Shown: positions 53,577 to 63,192 of the stretch, piece by piece | Layout of the letters: each line of letters starts with the position of its first letter | Position numbering within the stretch: the first letter of the stretch is position 1 | DNA from: Clostridium tetanomorphum | GTDB lineage: Bacteria; Bacillota; Clostridia; Clostridiales; Clostridiaceae | Direction of reading: 5' to 3' | Length of the DNA stretch: 64,000 nucleotides | Assembly (NCBI RefSeq): GCF_017873215.1 | Contig: NZ_JAGGKA010000002.1 | Location: forward strand, 1-64,000 | Position numbers and translations under genes: made by a program | The notes under the pieces: model-generated | What the model was told of the DNA's origin: nothing | Databases searched by the model: none | What the model saw: only the letters and a program-made list of their open reading frames with translations

Positions 53577-53776
53577 TTTTAAGTCAAATCATTCTTAGCT
53601 TCTAATAGAACTTATTAAAGAACTAGGTTTATGGTGAGCAAGTCAATTTTTATAATTGAATAAATGTCTGTAAACATAAGATGCTAGGTTGTATTTTTTA
53701 TTACAATATAGTAAGATATTTTCAAAAGGATTTTTATCATAATTAAACAGAGAATTTAAGGAAAGAGGGTAAAAAA
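53577..53776. other. Intergenic region before the terD genes
   Basis: Two hundred bases without a gene. ATTCTTAGCTTCT near 53591 matches the first few bases of structured elements A and C, but the pairing partner and core are missing. Confidence 0.4.
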
Positions 53777-54355
53777 ATGGCTATAAGTTTACAAAAAGGT
53801 CAAAAAGTAGATCTAACAAAGACCAATCCAGGATTAAAAAAAGTTATAGTAGGACTTGGTTGGGATGTAAACAAATATGATGGAGGATTTGATTTTGATT
53901 TAGATGCAGCAGTATTTCTTTTAAATGACTCCGGTAAGGTAAATAATGAACAAGATTTTATTTTTTATAATAATGCTACACATACATCAGGAGCTGTAAT
54001 GCATATGGGAGATAATTTAACTGGTGCAGGTGACGGAGATGATGAACAAGTAAAAGTTCAACTTGCTAGTGTACCAGCTGAAGTTAATAAAATAGATTTT
54101 ACAGTAACAATACATGATGCAGAAGCTAGAAGACAAAACTTTGGACAAGTATCTAATGCATATATAAGAATTTTTAATGAAGAAACTGGAGAAGAATTAG
54201 TAAGATATGATTTAGGAGAAGATTTTAGTATTGAAACAGCAGTAGTTGTAGCGGAAATATATAGACATGGGTCTGAATGGAAGTTCAATGCTATAGGCAG
54301 TGGTTTCCAAGGAGGATTATCCGCTTTATGTAGAAACTTTGGAATAAATGTTTAG
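53777..54355 (+). CDS. TerD-family protein, paralogue 1
   Basis: A 192-residue protein starting [20 protein letters not shown]. Two acidic calcium-binding-like segments are present: [12 protein letters not shown] near residues 40-51 and [15 protein letters not shown] near 80-94, together with [20 protein letters not shown]. TerD proteins bind calcium and act in tellurite/stress resistance. A hairpin AATTCTACA/TGTAGAATT (54358-54382) lies between this gene and the next paralogue. It shares the locus with TelA and the biosynthetic module. Confidence 0.93.
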   Translation: MAISLQKGQKVDLTKTNPGLKKVIVGLGWDVNKYDGGFDFDLDAAVFLLNDSGKVNNEQDFIFYNNATHTSGAVMHMGDNLTGAGDGDDEQVKVQLASVPAEVNKIDFTVTIHDAEARRQNFGQVSNAYIRIFNEETGEELVRYDLGEDFSIETAVVVAEIYRHGSEWKFNAIGSGFQGGLSALCRNFGINV

Positions 54356-54425
54356 TTAATTCTACAGTTATGTTGTAGAATTGACATAGTTTAATATAAT
54401 TTCATAGAAAGAAGGTTAATTTCTT

Positions 54426-55004
54426 ATGGCAATTAGTTTACAAAAAGGTCAGAAGGTTGACTTAACAAAAGGCAGTGATAATTTAGTAAAAGTTACAGTA
54501 GGATTAGGATGGGACACTAACAAATATGATGGAGCAGCAGATTTTGATTTAGACGCAGCAGCATTTCTATTAGGCCCTTCTGGCAAAGTAAATAGTGATG
54601 AAGATTTTGTTTTTTATAATAATTTAAAGCATTATACAGATTCAGTTATTCATATGGGAGATAATTTGACAGGAGAAGGAGACGGGGATGATGAACAAAT
54701 CATTGTTGATTTGTCTAAAGTACCCCAAAATATTCACAAGATAGCATTTACAGTTACAATACATGAAGCTGAGGCCAGAAAACAGAATTTTGGACAAGTT
54801 TCAAATTCTTATATAAGATTATTTAAAGAAGAGACAGGTGAAGAACTTATAAGATATGATCTTGGAGAAGATTTTAGTGTGGAAACAGCAGTGGTTGTAG
54901 GAGAACTTTACAGACATAACTCTGAGTGGAAATTTAATGCTATAGGAAGTGGATTTAAAGGTGGACTTAGAGCATTATGCTTAAATTTTGGCATCAATGT
55001 TTAA
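54426..55004 (+). CDS. TerD-family protein, paralogue 2
   Basis: A 192-residue protein, closely similar to paralogue 1 (same start [56 protein letters not shown], same C-terminal NFGINV). It probably arose by tandem duplication. Predicted to form a beta-sandwich with two calcium sites. Its ribosome site is only AGAAGG, twelve bases upstream. It precedes the divergent third paralogue by 39 bases. Confidence 0.93.
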   Translation: MAISLQKGQKVDLTKGSDNLVKVTVGLGWDTNKYDGAADFDLDAAAFLLGPSGKVNSDEDFVFYNNLKHYTDSVIHMGDNLTGEGDGDDEQIIVDLSKVPQNIHKIAFTVTIHEAEARKQNFGQVSNSYIRLFKEETGEELIRYDLGEDFSVETAVVVGELYRHNSEWKFNAIGSGFKGGLRALCLNFGINV

Positions 55005-55043
55005 TATAGATAATGACGAAATTTAAATGAGGGGGATACTTAA

Positions 55044-55652
55044 ATGACAGTAAATTTACAAAAAGGACAAAAAGTTGATTTGTCAAAAGGCGAAGCTAGT
55101 CTTTCAAAAATAATGATAGGATTAGGATGGGATCCAGTTGCACAAGCTGAAGGTAAAGGTTTATTAGGAGGAATTTTTAGAAAAGCTCCTGAAAACATAG
55201 ATTGTGATGCTTCTGTAATTATGTTAGATGCTAATGATAAATTAACTTCTAACAGAGATATAGTATACTTTGGAAATCTAAAAAGCGCATGTGGAAGTGT
55301 ACGACATACGGGAGACAATTTAACCGGAGATGGAGATGGAGATGATGAACAAATCCTTGTAGATTTATCTAAGGTTCCTAAAAAGATTAATAAGCTTGTT
55401 TTTGTAGTTAACATTTATGATTGTACAAGAAGAAATCAACACTTTGGATTAATTAGAAATGCATATATCCGTGTGGTAAATTCTACAACAAGACAAGAGT
55501 TTATAAAATATAATCTATCAGATGATTATTCAGCAAAAACTTGTTTGATTACAGGAGAAATTTATAGACATGGAGATGGTTGGAAATTTGCTGCTATTGG
55601 AGAAGGAACAAATGACGATTCATTAAAGTCAATTGTAGCAAAGTATTGTTAA
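55044..55652 (+). CDS. TerD-family protein, divergent paralogue 3
   Basis: A 202-residue member with an insertion after LGWDPV (AQAEGKGLLGGIFRKAPEN) and a changed first acidic motif (IDCDASVIMLDANDKL); the second site is kept ([20 protein letters not shown]). The C-terminus also differs (TNDDSLKSIVAKYC, with Cys). Such TerD/TerE-like variants usually accompany standard ones and may form mixed complexes. GAGGGGG precedes the ATG. A terminator follows it. Confidence 0.9.
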   Translation: MTVNLQKGQKVDLSKGEASLSKIMIGLGWDPVAQAEGKGLLGGIFRKAPENIDCDASVIMLDANDKLTSNRDIVYFGNLKSACGSVRHTGDNLTGDGDGDDEQILVDLSKVPKKINKLVFVVNIYDCTRRNQHFGLIRNAYIRVVNSTTRQEFIKYNLSDDYSAKTCLITGEIYRHGDGWKFAAIGEGTNDDSLKSIVAKYC

Positions 55653-55673
55653 GCTAATAGAAGTAATATAAGA

Positions 55674-55711
55674 AAGATATAATTATAATAATGTAATTAT
55701 ATCTTCTTCTT
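55674..55711 (+). terminator. Terminator after the terD genes
   Basis: AAGATATAATTA (55674-55685) pairs perfectly with TAATTATATCTT (55694-55705), followed by CTTCTTAC; the stem is AT-rich. Confidence 0.6.
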
Positions 55712-55769
55712 ACATAATCATAGTTAATGAATATTATACATATGAAAATTTGTGAAAGGCGGTAAATGG

Positions 55770-58541
55770 ATGAAATATTTCAAAGAGAAATCATCTAATG
55801 TGCTGAAAAGCTTAAGCGTAAATGAGCATAAAGGATTGTCGGAAGAGGAAGTAAAAGAAAGACTTGAAAAATATGGGTTAAATGAGTTTTCCAAGAAAGA
55901 AGAGAGTTCAATATGGGATGATATAAAAGAAGCATTGTCTGAAACTATGATGGTTATTCTTTTAATTGCAGCTGCGGTTAGTGCTATTATTGGAGAGGTA
56001 CATGATGCAATTGGTATTGTATGTGCCGTAGCAATTGGAATTACCATAGGAATTGTGACAGAAGGAAAATCTAAAAAAGCAGCAGAAGCTTTATCTAAGC
56101 TTACGGAAAATATATCTGTAAAAGTACTTAGAAATGGTGAAATAGTTGAAATAACAAAAAGTCAGCTAGTTCCAGGGGACATAGTTTTTATTGAAACAGG
56201 AGACATGATACCAGCAGATGGTAGATTAATTGAAAGCTTAGAGTTGAAAGTTAGAGAAGATATGCTTACTGGTGAATCAGATGATGTAAGTAAGAATGCA
56301 GAAGCAATTGTTCAGATGGAGACAATCAAAGGAAAAGATAATGAAACTATAGTTCAAGATCCTATACCAGCTAAACAAGTTAATATGGTGTTTGGTGGAA
56401 CATTAGTTGCTTATGGAAGAGGTAAATTTGTAGTTACTGTAACTGGTGATAACTCGGAAATGGGAAAGATTGCTCAGAATTTAGAAGAAAGTGATGTAGA
56501 AACACCATTACAAATTAAATTAGGAAAATTAGGTGGAACTATTTCAAAGGTATCAAGTGTTATAGCCTTAGGACTTTTTATAATAATGTTTAGTAAAATG
56601 TTCATGGCAAAAACTTTAAATATTGATACTAGTGGCATACTACCTTTTTTAAATTCAATAGAACCTATAAAAAGAGCATTTATTGTCTGTATTGCTTTAA
56701 TAGTTGCAGCAGTACCAGAAGGATTGCCTACTATGATAAATATAACATTGGCAATAACAATGCAGAAAATGGCCAAGATAAATGCATTGGTAACAAAGAA
56801 AGAAGCATGTGAAACTATAGGGTCCGTTAGTGTAATATGTTCTGATAAAACTGGAACTTTAACACAAAATAGAATGTCTGTTGAAAAAGTTTATATGAAT
56901 GGACATTATGTTGATGATCCTGAGATGGAGCATACTAGCTATTTTGTTGAAAATTGCTTAATTAATTCAACAGCAGATTTGGAGTTTGATGGAAATGAAG
57001 TGAAATACTTAGGAAGTGCTACTGAGTGTGCTTTACTTCTTCATCATAAAGATCATGATTACATAAAAAATAGAGAAGAGGCAGAAATTATCCATCAAGT
57101 ACCTTTTAGTTCTAAAACAAAAAAAATGATTACAATAATGAATTGTGATGGTGAAAATTGTGCCGTACTGACTAAGGGAGCTCCAGAAGTAGTATTAGAA
57201 AACTGCCGTTATGAAAGCATTAATAAAGAACAAGTAAAAATAACTCCTGAAAGAAGACAAGAAATATTAAATGAGATAGAAAAACTTCAAAGACAATCTA
57301 TGCGTGTACTTGGTTTTGCATATAAGATGATTAATGAAGAAGTAGCTATAAGTAGTGAAGCTGGAGTAATTGAAGATGAACTTATTTTTACAGGATTTGT
57401 TGGGATTAAAGATCCACTAAGATCAGAAGTTAAAGAAGCTGTTTTAACTGCCTATAAAGCAGGTGTAGAAACTAAGATGCTTACAGGTGATAATATAAAT
57501 ACAGCAATTGCCATAGGAGAAGAATTAGGCATGCTTAAAGATGGCAAAAAAGCTGTTGAGGCAACTTATATTGATACCTTATCTGATGATGAATTAAAAG
57601 AGGAAATAAAAAATATTGCTATCGTAGCACGTTCAAAGCCAGATACTAAAATGAGAATAGTTCAAGCTTTACAAGCTAATGAAGAAGTAGTTGCAGTTAC
57701 TGGTGATGGTATTAATGATGCACCAGCGCTTACAAAAGCAGACGTTGGAATTGCTATGGGTATAGCGGGAACAGAAGTTAGTAAGAATGCTGCAGATATA
57801 ATATTAACTGATGATAGCTTTGGTACAATTGTTCAAGGAATAAAATGGGGACGTGGAATTTATGAGAATTTCCAGAGGTTTATACAGTTCCAGATTACAG
57901 TAAATATCGTTGCATTTTTAACTGCTATATTATCAGTTATTTTCGATTTTGATATGCCATTTACCACAATACAATTATTATGGGTAAATATAATTATGGA
58001 TGGTCCACCAGCCTTGTCATTAGGATTAGAAGCTGTAAGAGAAAAAGTACTTAACAAGAAACCTATAAATAGAAATTCAAGTATAATTACTAAGTCAATG
58101 ATCACTAGTATGATTTTAAATGCATCATATATTACAGCCATAATACTCATTCAAATGAAGTTTAATATATTAGGTGCATCTACAACTATGGTTGGAAAAG
58201 CTAGTGAAATGGAAACTGTTTTATTCGGAATATTTGCTTTTAGTGCCTTATTCAATGCATTTAACTGCAGAGAATTTGGATTAGATAGCATTATACCTTA
58301 TTTTACAAAGAATACTATTGCTATAAAAATTATATCAATTACAGCAATAGTACAGATTGTAATTACAGAAATGTTTTCTAATTTCTTTAATGCAGTACCA
58401 TTAAGTGTTAATATGTGGCTTAAGATTATAGGGTTATCTGCATTGGTTATAGTTGTAAATGAAATAGTAAAGGTTGTATTAAGACTATTTATACCTACAA
58501 GCAACAAGATTGTTGAAGATTCTATGGGTATAAATTCATAA
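55770..58541 (+). CDS. P-type calcium-transporting ATPase
   Basis: A 923-residue P-type (P2) ATPase exporting calcium. The cation N-terminal domain (LSVNEHKGLSEEEVKERLEK), actuator (TGES), TM4 site VAAVPEGLPTMINI, phosphorylation loop CSDKTGTLTQNRM, nucleotide site KGAPEVVLENC and hinge MLTGDNINTA ... VTGDGINDAPALTKADVGIA are all present, then four to six C-terminal helices. AAAGGCGG fits the ATG at 55770 rather than the in-frame GTG at 55752. It lies directly behind three predicted calcium-binding TerD genes, which supports calcium rather than another cation. Confidence 0.93.
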   Translation: MKYFKEKSSNVLKSLSVNEHKGLSEEEVKERLEKYGLNEFSKKEESSIWDDIKEALSETMMVILLIAAAVSAIIGEVHDAIGIVCAVAIGITIGIVTEGKSKKAAEALSKLTENISVKVLRNGEIVEITKSQLVPGDIVFIETGDMIPADGRLIESLELKVREDMLTGESDDVSKNAEAIVQMETIKGKDNETIVQDPIPAKQVNMVFGGTLVAYGRGKFVVTVTGDNSEMGKIAQNLEESDVETPLQIKLGKLGGTISKVSSVIALGLFIIMFSKMFMAKTLNIDTSGILPFLNSIEPIKRAFIVCIALIVAAVPEGLPTMINITLAITMQKMAKINALVTKKEACETIGSVSVICSDKTGTLTQNRMSVEKVYMNGHYVDDPEMEHTSYFVENCLINSTADLEFDGNEVKYLGSATECALLLHHKDHDYIKNREEAEIIHQVPFSSKTKKMITIMNCDGENCAVLTKGAPEVVLENCRYESINKEQVKITPERRQEILNEIEKLQRQSMRVLGFAYKMINEEVAISSEAGVIEDELIFTGFVGIKDPLRSEVKEAVLTAYKAGVETKMLTGDNINTAIAIGEELGMLKDGKKAVEATYIDTLSDDELKEEIKNIAIVARSKPDTKMRIVQALQANEEVVAVTGDGINDAPALTKADVGIAMGIAGTEVSKNAADIILTDDSFGTIVQGIKWGRGIYENFQRFIQFQITVNIVAFLTAILSVIFDFDMPFTTIQLLWVNIIMDGPPALSLGLEAVREKVLNKKPINRNSSIITKSMITSMILNASYITAIILIQMKFNILGASTTMVGKASEMETVLFGIFAFSALFNAFNCREFGLDSIIPYFTKNTIAIKIISITAIVQIVITEMFSNFFNAVPLSVNMWLKIIGLSALVIVVNEIVKVVLRLFIPTSNKIVEDSMGINS

Positions 58542-58549
58542 ATAAAGTT

Positions 58550-58580
58550 ACCCACTGGATTTTTTCCAGTGGGTATTTAT
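58550..58580 (+). terminator. Bidirectional terminator between the ATPase and HAD genes
   Basis: ACCCACTGGA (58550-58559) pairs perfectly with TCCAGTGGGT (58565-58574), T-rich on both sides; it serves the two convergent transcripts. Confidence 0.88.
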
Positions 58581-58587
58581 TATAACT

Positions 58588-59385
58588 TTAACATACTAAT
58601 TTTAAAATTCTTTCAAGGAATTCTTCACTACAGAGTAATCCTTGTTCTTTAGTGTAATATATATTATTATGCATATTTAAATTTTTTCTATATAGCTCTT
58701 GTATTTCTCCATGAAAGGGAACAATTCCATACATTGAATTAGATAACATAGGCAAATCTAAATATGAATCACCAGCGGCAATAAGTTTATGTTTATTTTC
58801 AAGAGTCATAATATACTCTAAAGGAGACCATTTATTAATAAATTTAGGGATGATATATACCTTTTTATTATTTTTAATTACAGAATATCCTTTTTTGGCA
58901 CATAACTCATTAAGACTTTCAAAGTGATTAAAATCTAAATAATCACTTTTTAATACAGCATATAGAAACAACTCATCACAACAACGATAGGACTTTACAT
59001 AATCGCTATTTAAAAAGAAACCACATAATTTTATTAGCTCTTTTGGAGAGATTATAGATTTCATTTTAGAAGATATTATTTTTTGCCATTGTAAATCTAT
59101 TTGTTCATCTCTTAGTATAATTCCACCATTTGCAACAACTGCATATTTTATAGGAATATTATTATTGAAAATTGATATTCTTTTATATTGTTCAACGGAT
59201 CTAGTAGTAGTGGGAATGAATAATATCTTTTTATTAATCGAATTTAATAAATGTATAGATTTTTTAGTCATATGAGATATGTTTTTGTTATCCTTTTTTT
59301 CTACTGTTATTATATCTTTTATATCAGGTTTCAAAAATGAATTTGAATATATAAGAGTTCTATCTAAATCAGAAGCAAAAATCAT
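58588..59385 (-). CDS. HAD-superfamily hydrolase of the Ter biosynthetic module
   Basis: A 265-residue phosphatase-like enzyme of HAD subfamily IIB type. Motif I is FASDLDRTLIYSN at the N-terminus (DxD), motif II lies in FIPTTTRSVEQY, and motif IV is AAGDSYLDLPML near residue 207. It is the last gene of a four-gene minus-strand operon that matches the Ter-linked biosynthetic module proposed for a nucleoside-like product. The predicted role is removal of a phosphate from an intermediate. Confidence 0.85.
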   Translation of the reverse strand: MIFASDLDRTLIYSNSFLKPDIKDIITVEKKDNKNISHMTKKSIHLLNSINKKILFIPTTTRSVEQYKRISIFNNNIPIKYAVVANGGIILRDEQIDLQWQKIISSKMKSIISPKELIKLCGFFLNSDYVKSYRCCDELFLYAVLKSDYLDFNHFESLNELCAKKGYSVIKNNKKVYIIPKFINKWSPLEYIMTLENKHKLIAAGDSYLDLPMLSNSMYGIVPFHGEIQELYRKNLNMHNNIYYTKEQGLLCSEEFLERILKLVC

Positions 59386-59408
59386 TTAGAATCACATCCT
59401 TAGTTTAA

Positions 59409-60524
59409 TTATAAATCCCCAAAACCTTTAGGCTTTATTATGCCACAACAAGAATAAGACATATTTTTATAAGTCTCAATAGGAACGTTTCTATCTTCAG
59501 CAAGCTTTATTATATGCTTTAAATTAGGATTTTTCATGGAATCCACTAAAATCTTCCAAGGGATTCTTCTTAATAAAACACGAGTAGTTTCCCCTACACC
59601 AGGTTTTATAAGATTTATGTCATCTATCCCTAGAATTTTCTGGATTCTATGCACATCTTTAAGCCCTTTATAATCAGCAGTATCATTATTAAGTGATTCT
59701 ACAGACAAAGGAATTCCAAGGCTATTATCTATTAATTTATATTGCTCAGTTATAGTATCAATGAAAAAATTAGATACGTCTATATCTGTCCATTCTTTAT
59801 AAAATTTAGCTCCATGAAAGTCATTTTTTGAAGTAATATTTTTATTATAAACGGTTCTACTCATTAATCCTGAAACTGTGGAATTTAAACAAGCACTTGG
59901 TATCAAGAAGTCTTCTCTAGTTGCATATGTATTAGAGCAATAAGCTGGATCTGAGAGAACAGCAAGATCAGGATTAAGCTGTATATTATGATCCTTGTAA
60001 AAATCTTTACAAGCTTTTACTAAAGTATCTTGAATAACCCCTTTACCTGTCCAGCCATCTATAAATTGAAGCTCACAATTAGGATGAGTTTTAAGTATAT
60101 AGAAAATAGCATTTTCATCTATACCCCTATCTCTGATTATGGAAATACTATAATGAGGTAAAGTTATATTATATTTAAACTGAATATAACGTTTAATAAG
60201 TATTCCAATAGGGGTACCAGCTCTAGCAAGGGAAACCAATATAAGGTTAGTGCCTCTTTTACTAATTATTTTTTCGCTTAGTAAAGCTACATATTGAGCT
60301 AGTTTATATTTTATATCATCTAATGTTTTATAAAATATATCCATATACTCCTTGGTAGGATGGTATTCAATAGGGAGCATTTCTGAATAATGAACTCCAC
60401 TTTGAATAGCATTTTCTCTAACTTCATTACTTTGCTCAGTAATAAGCCCAGTAATTTCTTTTAAGAGAAATATAACATCATTTTTGGAATAACTTCCAGA
60501 TAATAAAATATTATTTTTAAACAA
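59409..60524 (-). CDS. StiP-like/PELOTA-associated PRTase protein of the Ter module
   Basis: About 371 residues. The sequence begins FKNNILLSGSYSKNDVIFLL and contains LVSLARAGTPIGILIKRYIQ, HYSISIIRDRGIDENAI, FIDGWTGKGVIQDTLVKACK and SVSGLMSR-type segments (TVSGLMSRTVYN), the pattern of the family annotated 'cysteine protease StiP' but predicted to be a phosphoribosyltransferase-type enzyme in Ter clusters. AAAGGAGG near 60535 fits a TTG at 60524; a TTG at 60557 inside the upstream gene is less likely. The C-terminal CCGIIKPKGFGDL is conserved-looking. Confidence 0.82.
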   Translation of the reverse strand: MFKNNILLSGSYSKNDVIFLLKEITGLITEQSNEVRENAIQSGVHYSEMLPIEYHPTKEYMDIFYKTLDDIKYKLAQYVALLSEKIISKRGTNLILVSLARAGTPIGILIKRYIQFKYNITLPHYSISIIRDRGIDENAIFYILKTHPNCELQFIDGWTGKGVIQDTLVKACKDFYKDHNIQLNPDLAVLSDPAYCSNTYATREDFLIPSACLNSTVSGLMSRTVYNKNITSKNDFHGAKFYKEWTDIDVSNFFIDTITEQYKLIDNSLGIPLSVESLNNDTADYKGLKDVHRIQKILGIDDINLIKPGVGETTRVLLRRIPWKILVDSMKNPNLKHIIKLAEDRNVPIETYKNMSYSCCGIIKPKGFGDL

Positions 60525-60541
60525 AGTAGTTCCTCCTTTAT

Positions 60542-61906
60542 TTATAGGGATTGCCAACTTACAAATATAATTTCTTTAATGTTAAATGAACTAAAAATTC
60601 TTTTAAATTCTTCCTTTTTACATCCAGCTATAGGTTTTTCAGTAAATAAAAAAACTTGTTCATAAAAGTCTTTTGGAATATTATATAAATAATTTAATAT
60701 ATGTTCATCATCTATACTATTAAATACTATTTTATTTTTTATAGCATAATCTGAGAAATTTCTAGAGAAAATAGGGCTCCTAGTAGTGGAATGAAAATAC
60801 ACTTTTTCACCAAGTTCTGCACTAATCATACAAGGTATATATATGAATTCTCCAGTACCTAGACAGAGACATTTCCCTTTTCTTCGTTCTTTTTTTAATA
60901 GATTTCCTATATCTTTTATATCTTCTATTAATTTTATCTGCTCATCAGATGTAATACCAAATCTTCCTGTATAGGGATGAAACCCTTCTATTAGCATTGA
61001 GTTTTTTAATATTATATCTTTGTGCAATATAGTTGAATTTTTAGCAATTTCAATTACAGAGTCTACTTTGTTTGTGTCTCCTTTTTTTATGCAATTAATA
61101 GTTCCTTTAATTAAAGAACATACGCGTATATCTAAATCTTTTAGTTCATGAAACATATTTATATGTTCATCATCTCTCCAATCTAATATTGATATAATAC
61201 CAAAGGATTTAGCAGAAAGATTTTTTATCAAATTCAATGCGGTGTTTCCAGTAGTTAATTCATCATCAATAAGTACAATATCATCAAAGTGATTAAAAAA
61301 ATCTGAACACTTTGGGAAAAGAAGATGATCAGTAGCATGAGAATGCTCTTCCTTAAATAAAAAGCTAGAAGGAATACTTTTAATATTTTCTCTTGTAGTA
61401 TGTATATATTCTGCATTAGAAAAATTGTTAAATATAGATTGAGCAATACCAGTAGCAGTTTCAGCAAAGCCTATAAATAAAGTTTTATTATTCAATTTTA
61501 ATGGATGTTTTATAATTGACAATGCTGAGTCTATTAAAGCTAACTTAGAGGAATCTAAATTAGAGCCTACTCCTTCTAAATAACATGAATCTTGTAAATA
61601 ACATAAGGCTTGTACTAAAATATTAATATCAGGATAAATAATTCCTTCACGTTCTTCTAACCAGAGTCTTGCTAAAATTGCTCCTGATAATTTCAGAACA
61701 TCAGGATGAACAGGAATATGTTTACCTATAATTTTACTAACAAATATAAATTCCCTTTTTATATTTTTTCTTAAAGCCATATTAAAAAGATTTTCTATAG
61801 GCATATTGTAAAGTTTTTTGTTTATTTTTAGCAACACTTCTAAATTAGAGTCTATAGGAATTGTTATTTGCGTATCTGATAATGTCTTTGTATGATTTAC
61901 CATCAT
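60542..61906 (-). CDS. Phosphoribosyltransferase with TRSP domain (Ter module)
   Basis: A 454-residue protein. A PRPP-binding loop is clear in DDIVLIDDELTTGNTALNLI near residues 212-231, preceded by TLFIGFAETATGIAQSIFNN. The C-terminal region contains VYFHSTTRSPIFSRN, the Thr-Arg-Ser-Pro signature that names the TRSP domain. ATG at 61906 is supported by GGGGG six bases upstream, although this makes the gene overlap the preceding CitE-like gene by 62 bases. It should add or remove a ribose-phosphate group in the pathway. Confidence 0.85.
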   Translation of the reverse strand: MMVNHTKTLSDTQITIPIDSNLEVLLKINKKLYNMPIENLFNMALRKNIKREFIFVSKIIGKHIPVHPDVLKLSGAILARLWLEEREGIIYPDINILVQALCYLQDSCYLEGVGSNLDSSKLALIDSALSIIKHPLKLNNKTLFIGFAETATGIAQSIFNNFSNAEYIHTTRENIKSIPSSFLFKEEHSHATDHLLFPKCSDFFNHFDDIVLIDDELTTGNTALNLIKNLSAKSFGIISILDWRDDEHINMFHELKDLDIRVCSLIKGTINCIKKGDTNKVDSVIEIAKNSTILHKDIILKNSMLIEGFHPYTGRFGITSDEQIKLIEDIKDIGNLLKKERRKGKCLCLGTGEFIYIPCMISAELGEKVYFHSTTRSPIFSRNFSDYAIKNKIVFNSIDDEHILNYLYNIPKDFYEQVFLFTEKPIAGCKKEEFKRIFSSFNIKEIIFVSWQSL

Positions 61907-62930
61907 TTAAAACCCCCATAATACTTGATGTTAATAGTATCTCATGAGCCCATTTAAGATGGGGCTTCACTTCATTCATTTTGTTAGAATAAGAACTTTT
62001 TATTACGCCATCACTTATAGAATTTACGATAGATTCGGCATCAAGAAAATCTTCTTTAGATACGGCATATAAAGAATTAACTATATTTACTTGATTAGGA
62101 TGTATTACTGTTTTACCCAATAGGCCGTTTACTTTATCTAAAAGAATCTCTTTAACTAACGGGCTAGAATCCAAATCTTGTGGTACGTCAAAATATTCAT
62201 AAACAGGCCCAGAAATTATATATTCATCTCGTTTAAATACATTTAGAATATCAGAAATGCAATCACTAATTATAGATAAATCATAAATTGTACAATTTCT
62301 ATTACGGCGTAAACTGAAAATACCTGAAAGATCTGTTCCACCTAATCTGATATTTAAAACTAATTCTTTGTAGGAATCTAGAAGGTATTTTATTTTAATT
62401 AATTCTTCAATTCTTTTTTCTTTAAATGCTACAGCTGATGTTTCAAGAATTGGCATTATATATAAGTTTTTATTGTTTTTATCATTATATATTTCTAATG
62501 TTTCTAAATGTTTTTTACCATTATATATATCAAATTTAGGTAGAACAAAACCGCAAAGTCCTATCAATTTTGAATTATCAAGAAACATTAAGAACTGATT
62601 ATGACTTCTAGTCCTTATAAATATCATTGGAAGTTTATCTATAAAGGTATTATCAAGCTCTATAGCCGTTTCTATTTCATTAAAAAGTTTAATAACATTA
62701 TTTTCAGCTTCATGTAAAAGACTGGTGGGTATGGAGTCTTCTAAGCAAATTACCACAGTGCAAGCAGTGGTAGAAAGAATATCTTTTAAGAGATTTTTTC
62801 TAGTTCCCCCCATATATAAGGCTGCTCCAACAGCATGAGAAAGAATTTTTTTACTAGAGTATAGTCCATAGCTTATTGGTTTTTTAAAAAAAAGTTCGTC
62901 ATTATTCTCTACAAAGTTAAAATACCTCAT
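61845..62930 (-). CDS. CitE-like (HpcH/HpaI) aldolase/lyase of the Ter module
   Basis: A 361-residue TIM-barrel protein related to citrate lyase beta subunit. Visible family features are CTVVICLEDSIPTSLLHEAE (acidic metal-binding Glu-Asp), PMIFIRTRS (CoA/PRPP-type Arg), MPILETSAVAF, LRLGGTDLSGIFSLRR and KTVIHPNQVNIVN. It is the first gene of the minus-strand module, read 262 bases after the neighbouring hypothetical gene. An ATP-grasp gene that accompanies this set in many genomes was not seen here. Confidence 0.85.
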   Translation of the reverse strand: MRYFNFVENNDELFFKKPISYGLYSSKKILSHAVGAALYMGGTRKNLLKDILSTTACTVVICLEDSIPTSLLHEAENNVIKLFNEIETAIELDNTFIDKLPMIFIRTRSHNQFLMFLDNSKLIGLCGFVLPKFDIYNGKKHLETLEIYNDKNNKNLYIMPILETSAVAFKEKRIEELIKIKYLLDSYKELVLNIRLGGTDLSGIFSLRRNRNCTIYDLSIISDCISDILNVFKRDEYIISGPVYEYFDVPQDLDSSPLVKEILLDKVNGLLGKTVIHPNQVNIVNSLYAVSKEDFLDAESIVNSISDGVIKSSYSNKMNEVKPHLKWAHEILLTSSIMGVLNDGKSYKDIIRYANNNSYRL

Positions 62931-63069
62931 ATTAAGTTCCTTTCATAAATTTATACTTTGGTAAATACAATATTAAACAATATTTATATTAAAATACTTT
63001 TATTATATGACATTGAAACAGCATAGTCAAAGTTTTTTAATCAAATCTGATTATATGAAAAGTATATTT

Positions 63070-63112
63070 AAAAAACCATCAATACACATAGTGATAGTAA
63101 TGATGGCTTTTT
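63070..63112 (-). terminator. Terminator after the 177-aa hypothetical gene
   Basis: On the minus strand AAAAAGCCATCA pairs with TGATGGTTTTTT across a 20-base AT-rich loop; T runs on both strands, so it may work in both directions. Confidence 0.65.
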
Positions 63113-63192
63113 AAAGTACTTATAAACTCTATTATCATTTTATATGAGGATATTAAATTAGAAAACTATTATATGTGGAATAGGTAGATCTG

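Noticed and set aside
53587-53630. Fourth copy of the structured element
   Set aside because: Only ATTCTTAGCTTCT matches; neither the pairing arm nor the conserved core blocks are present.
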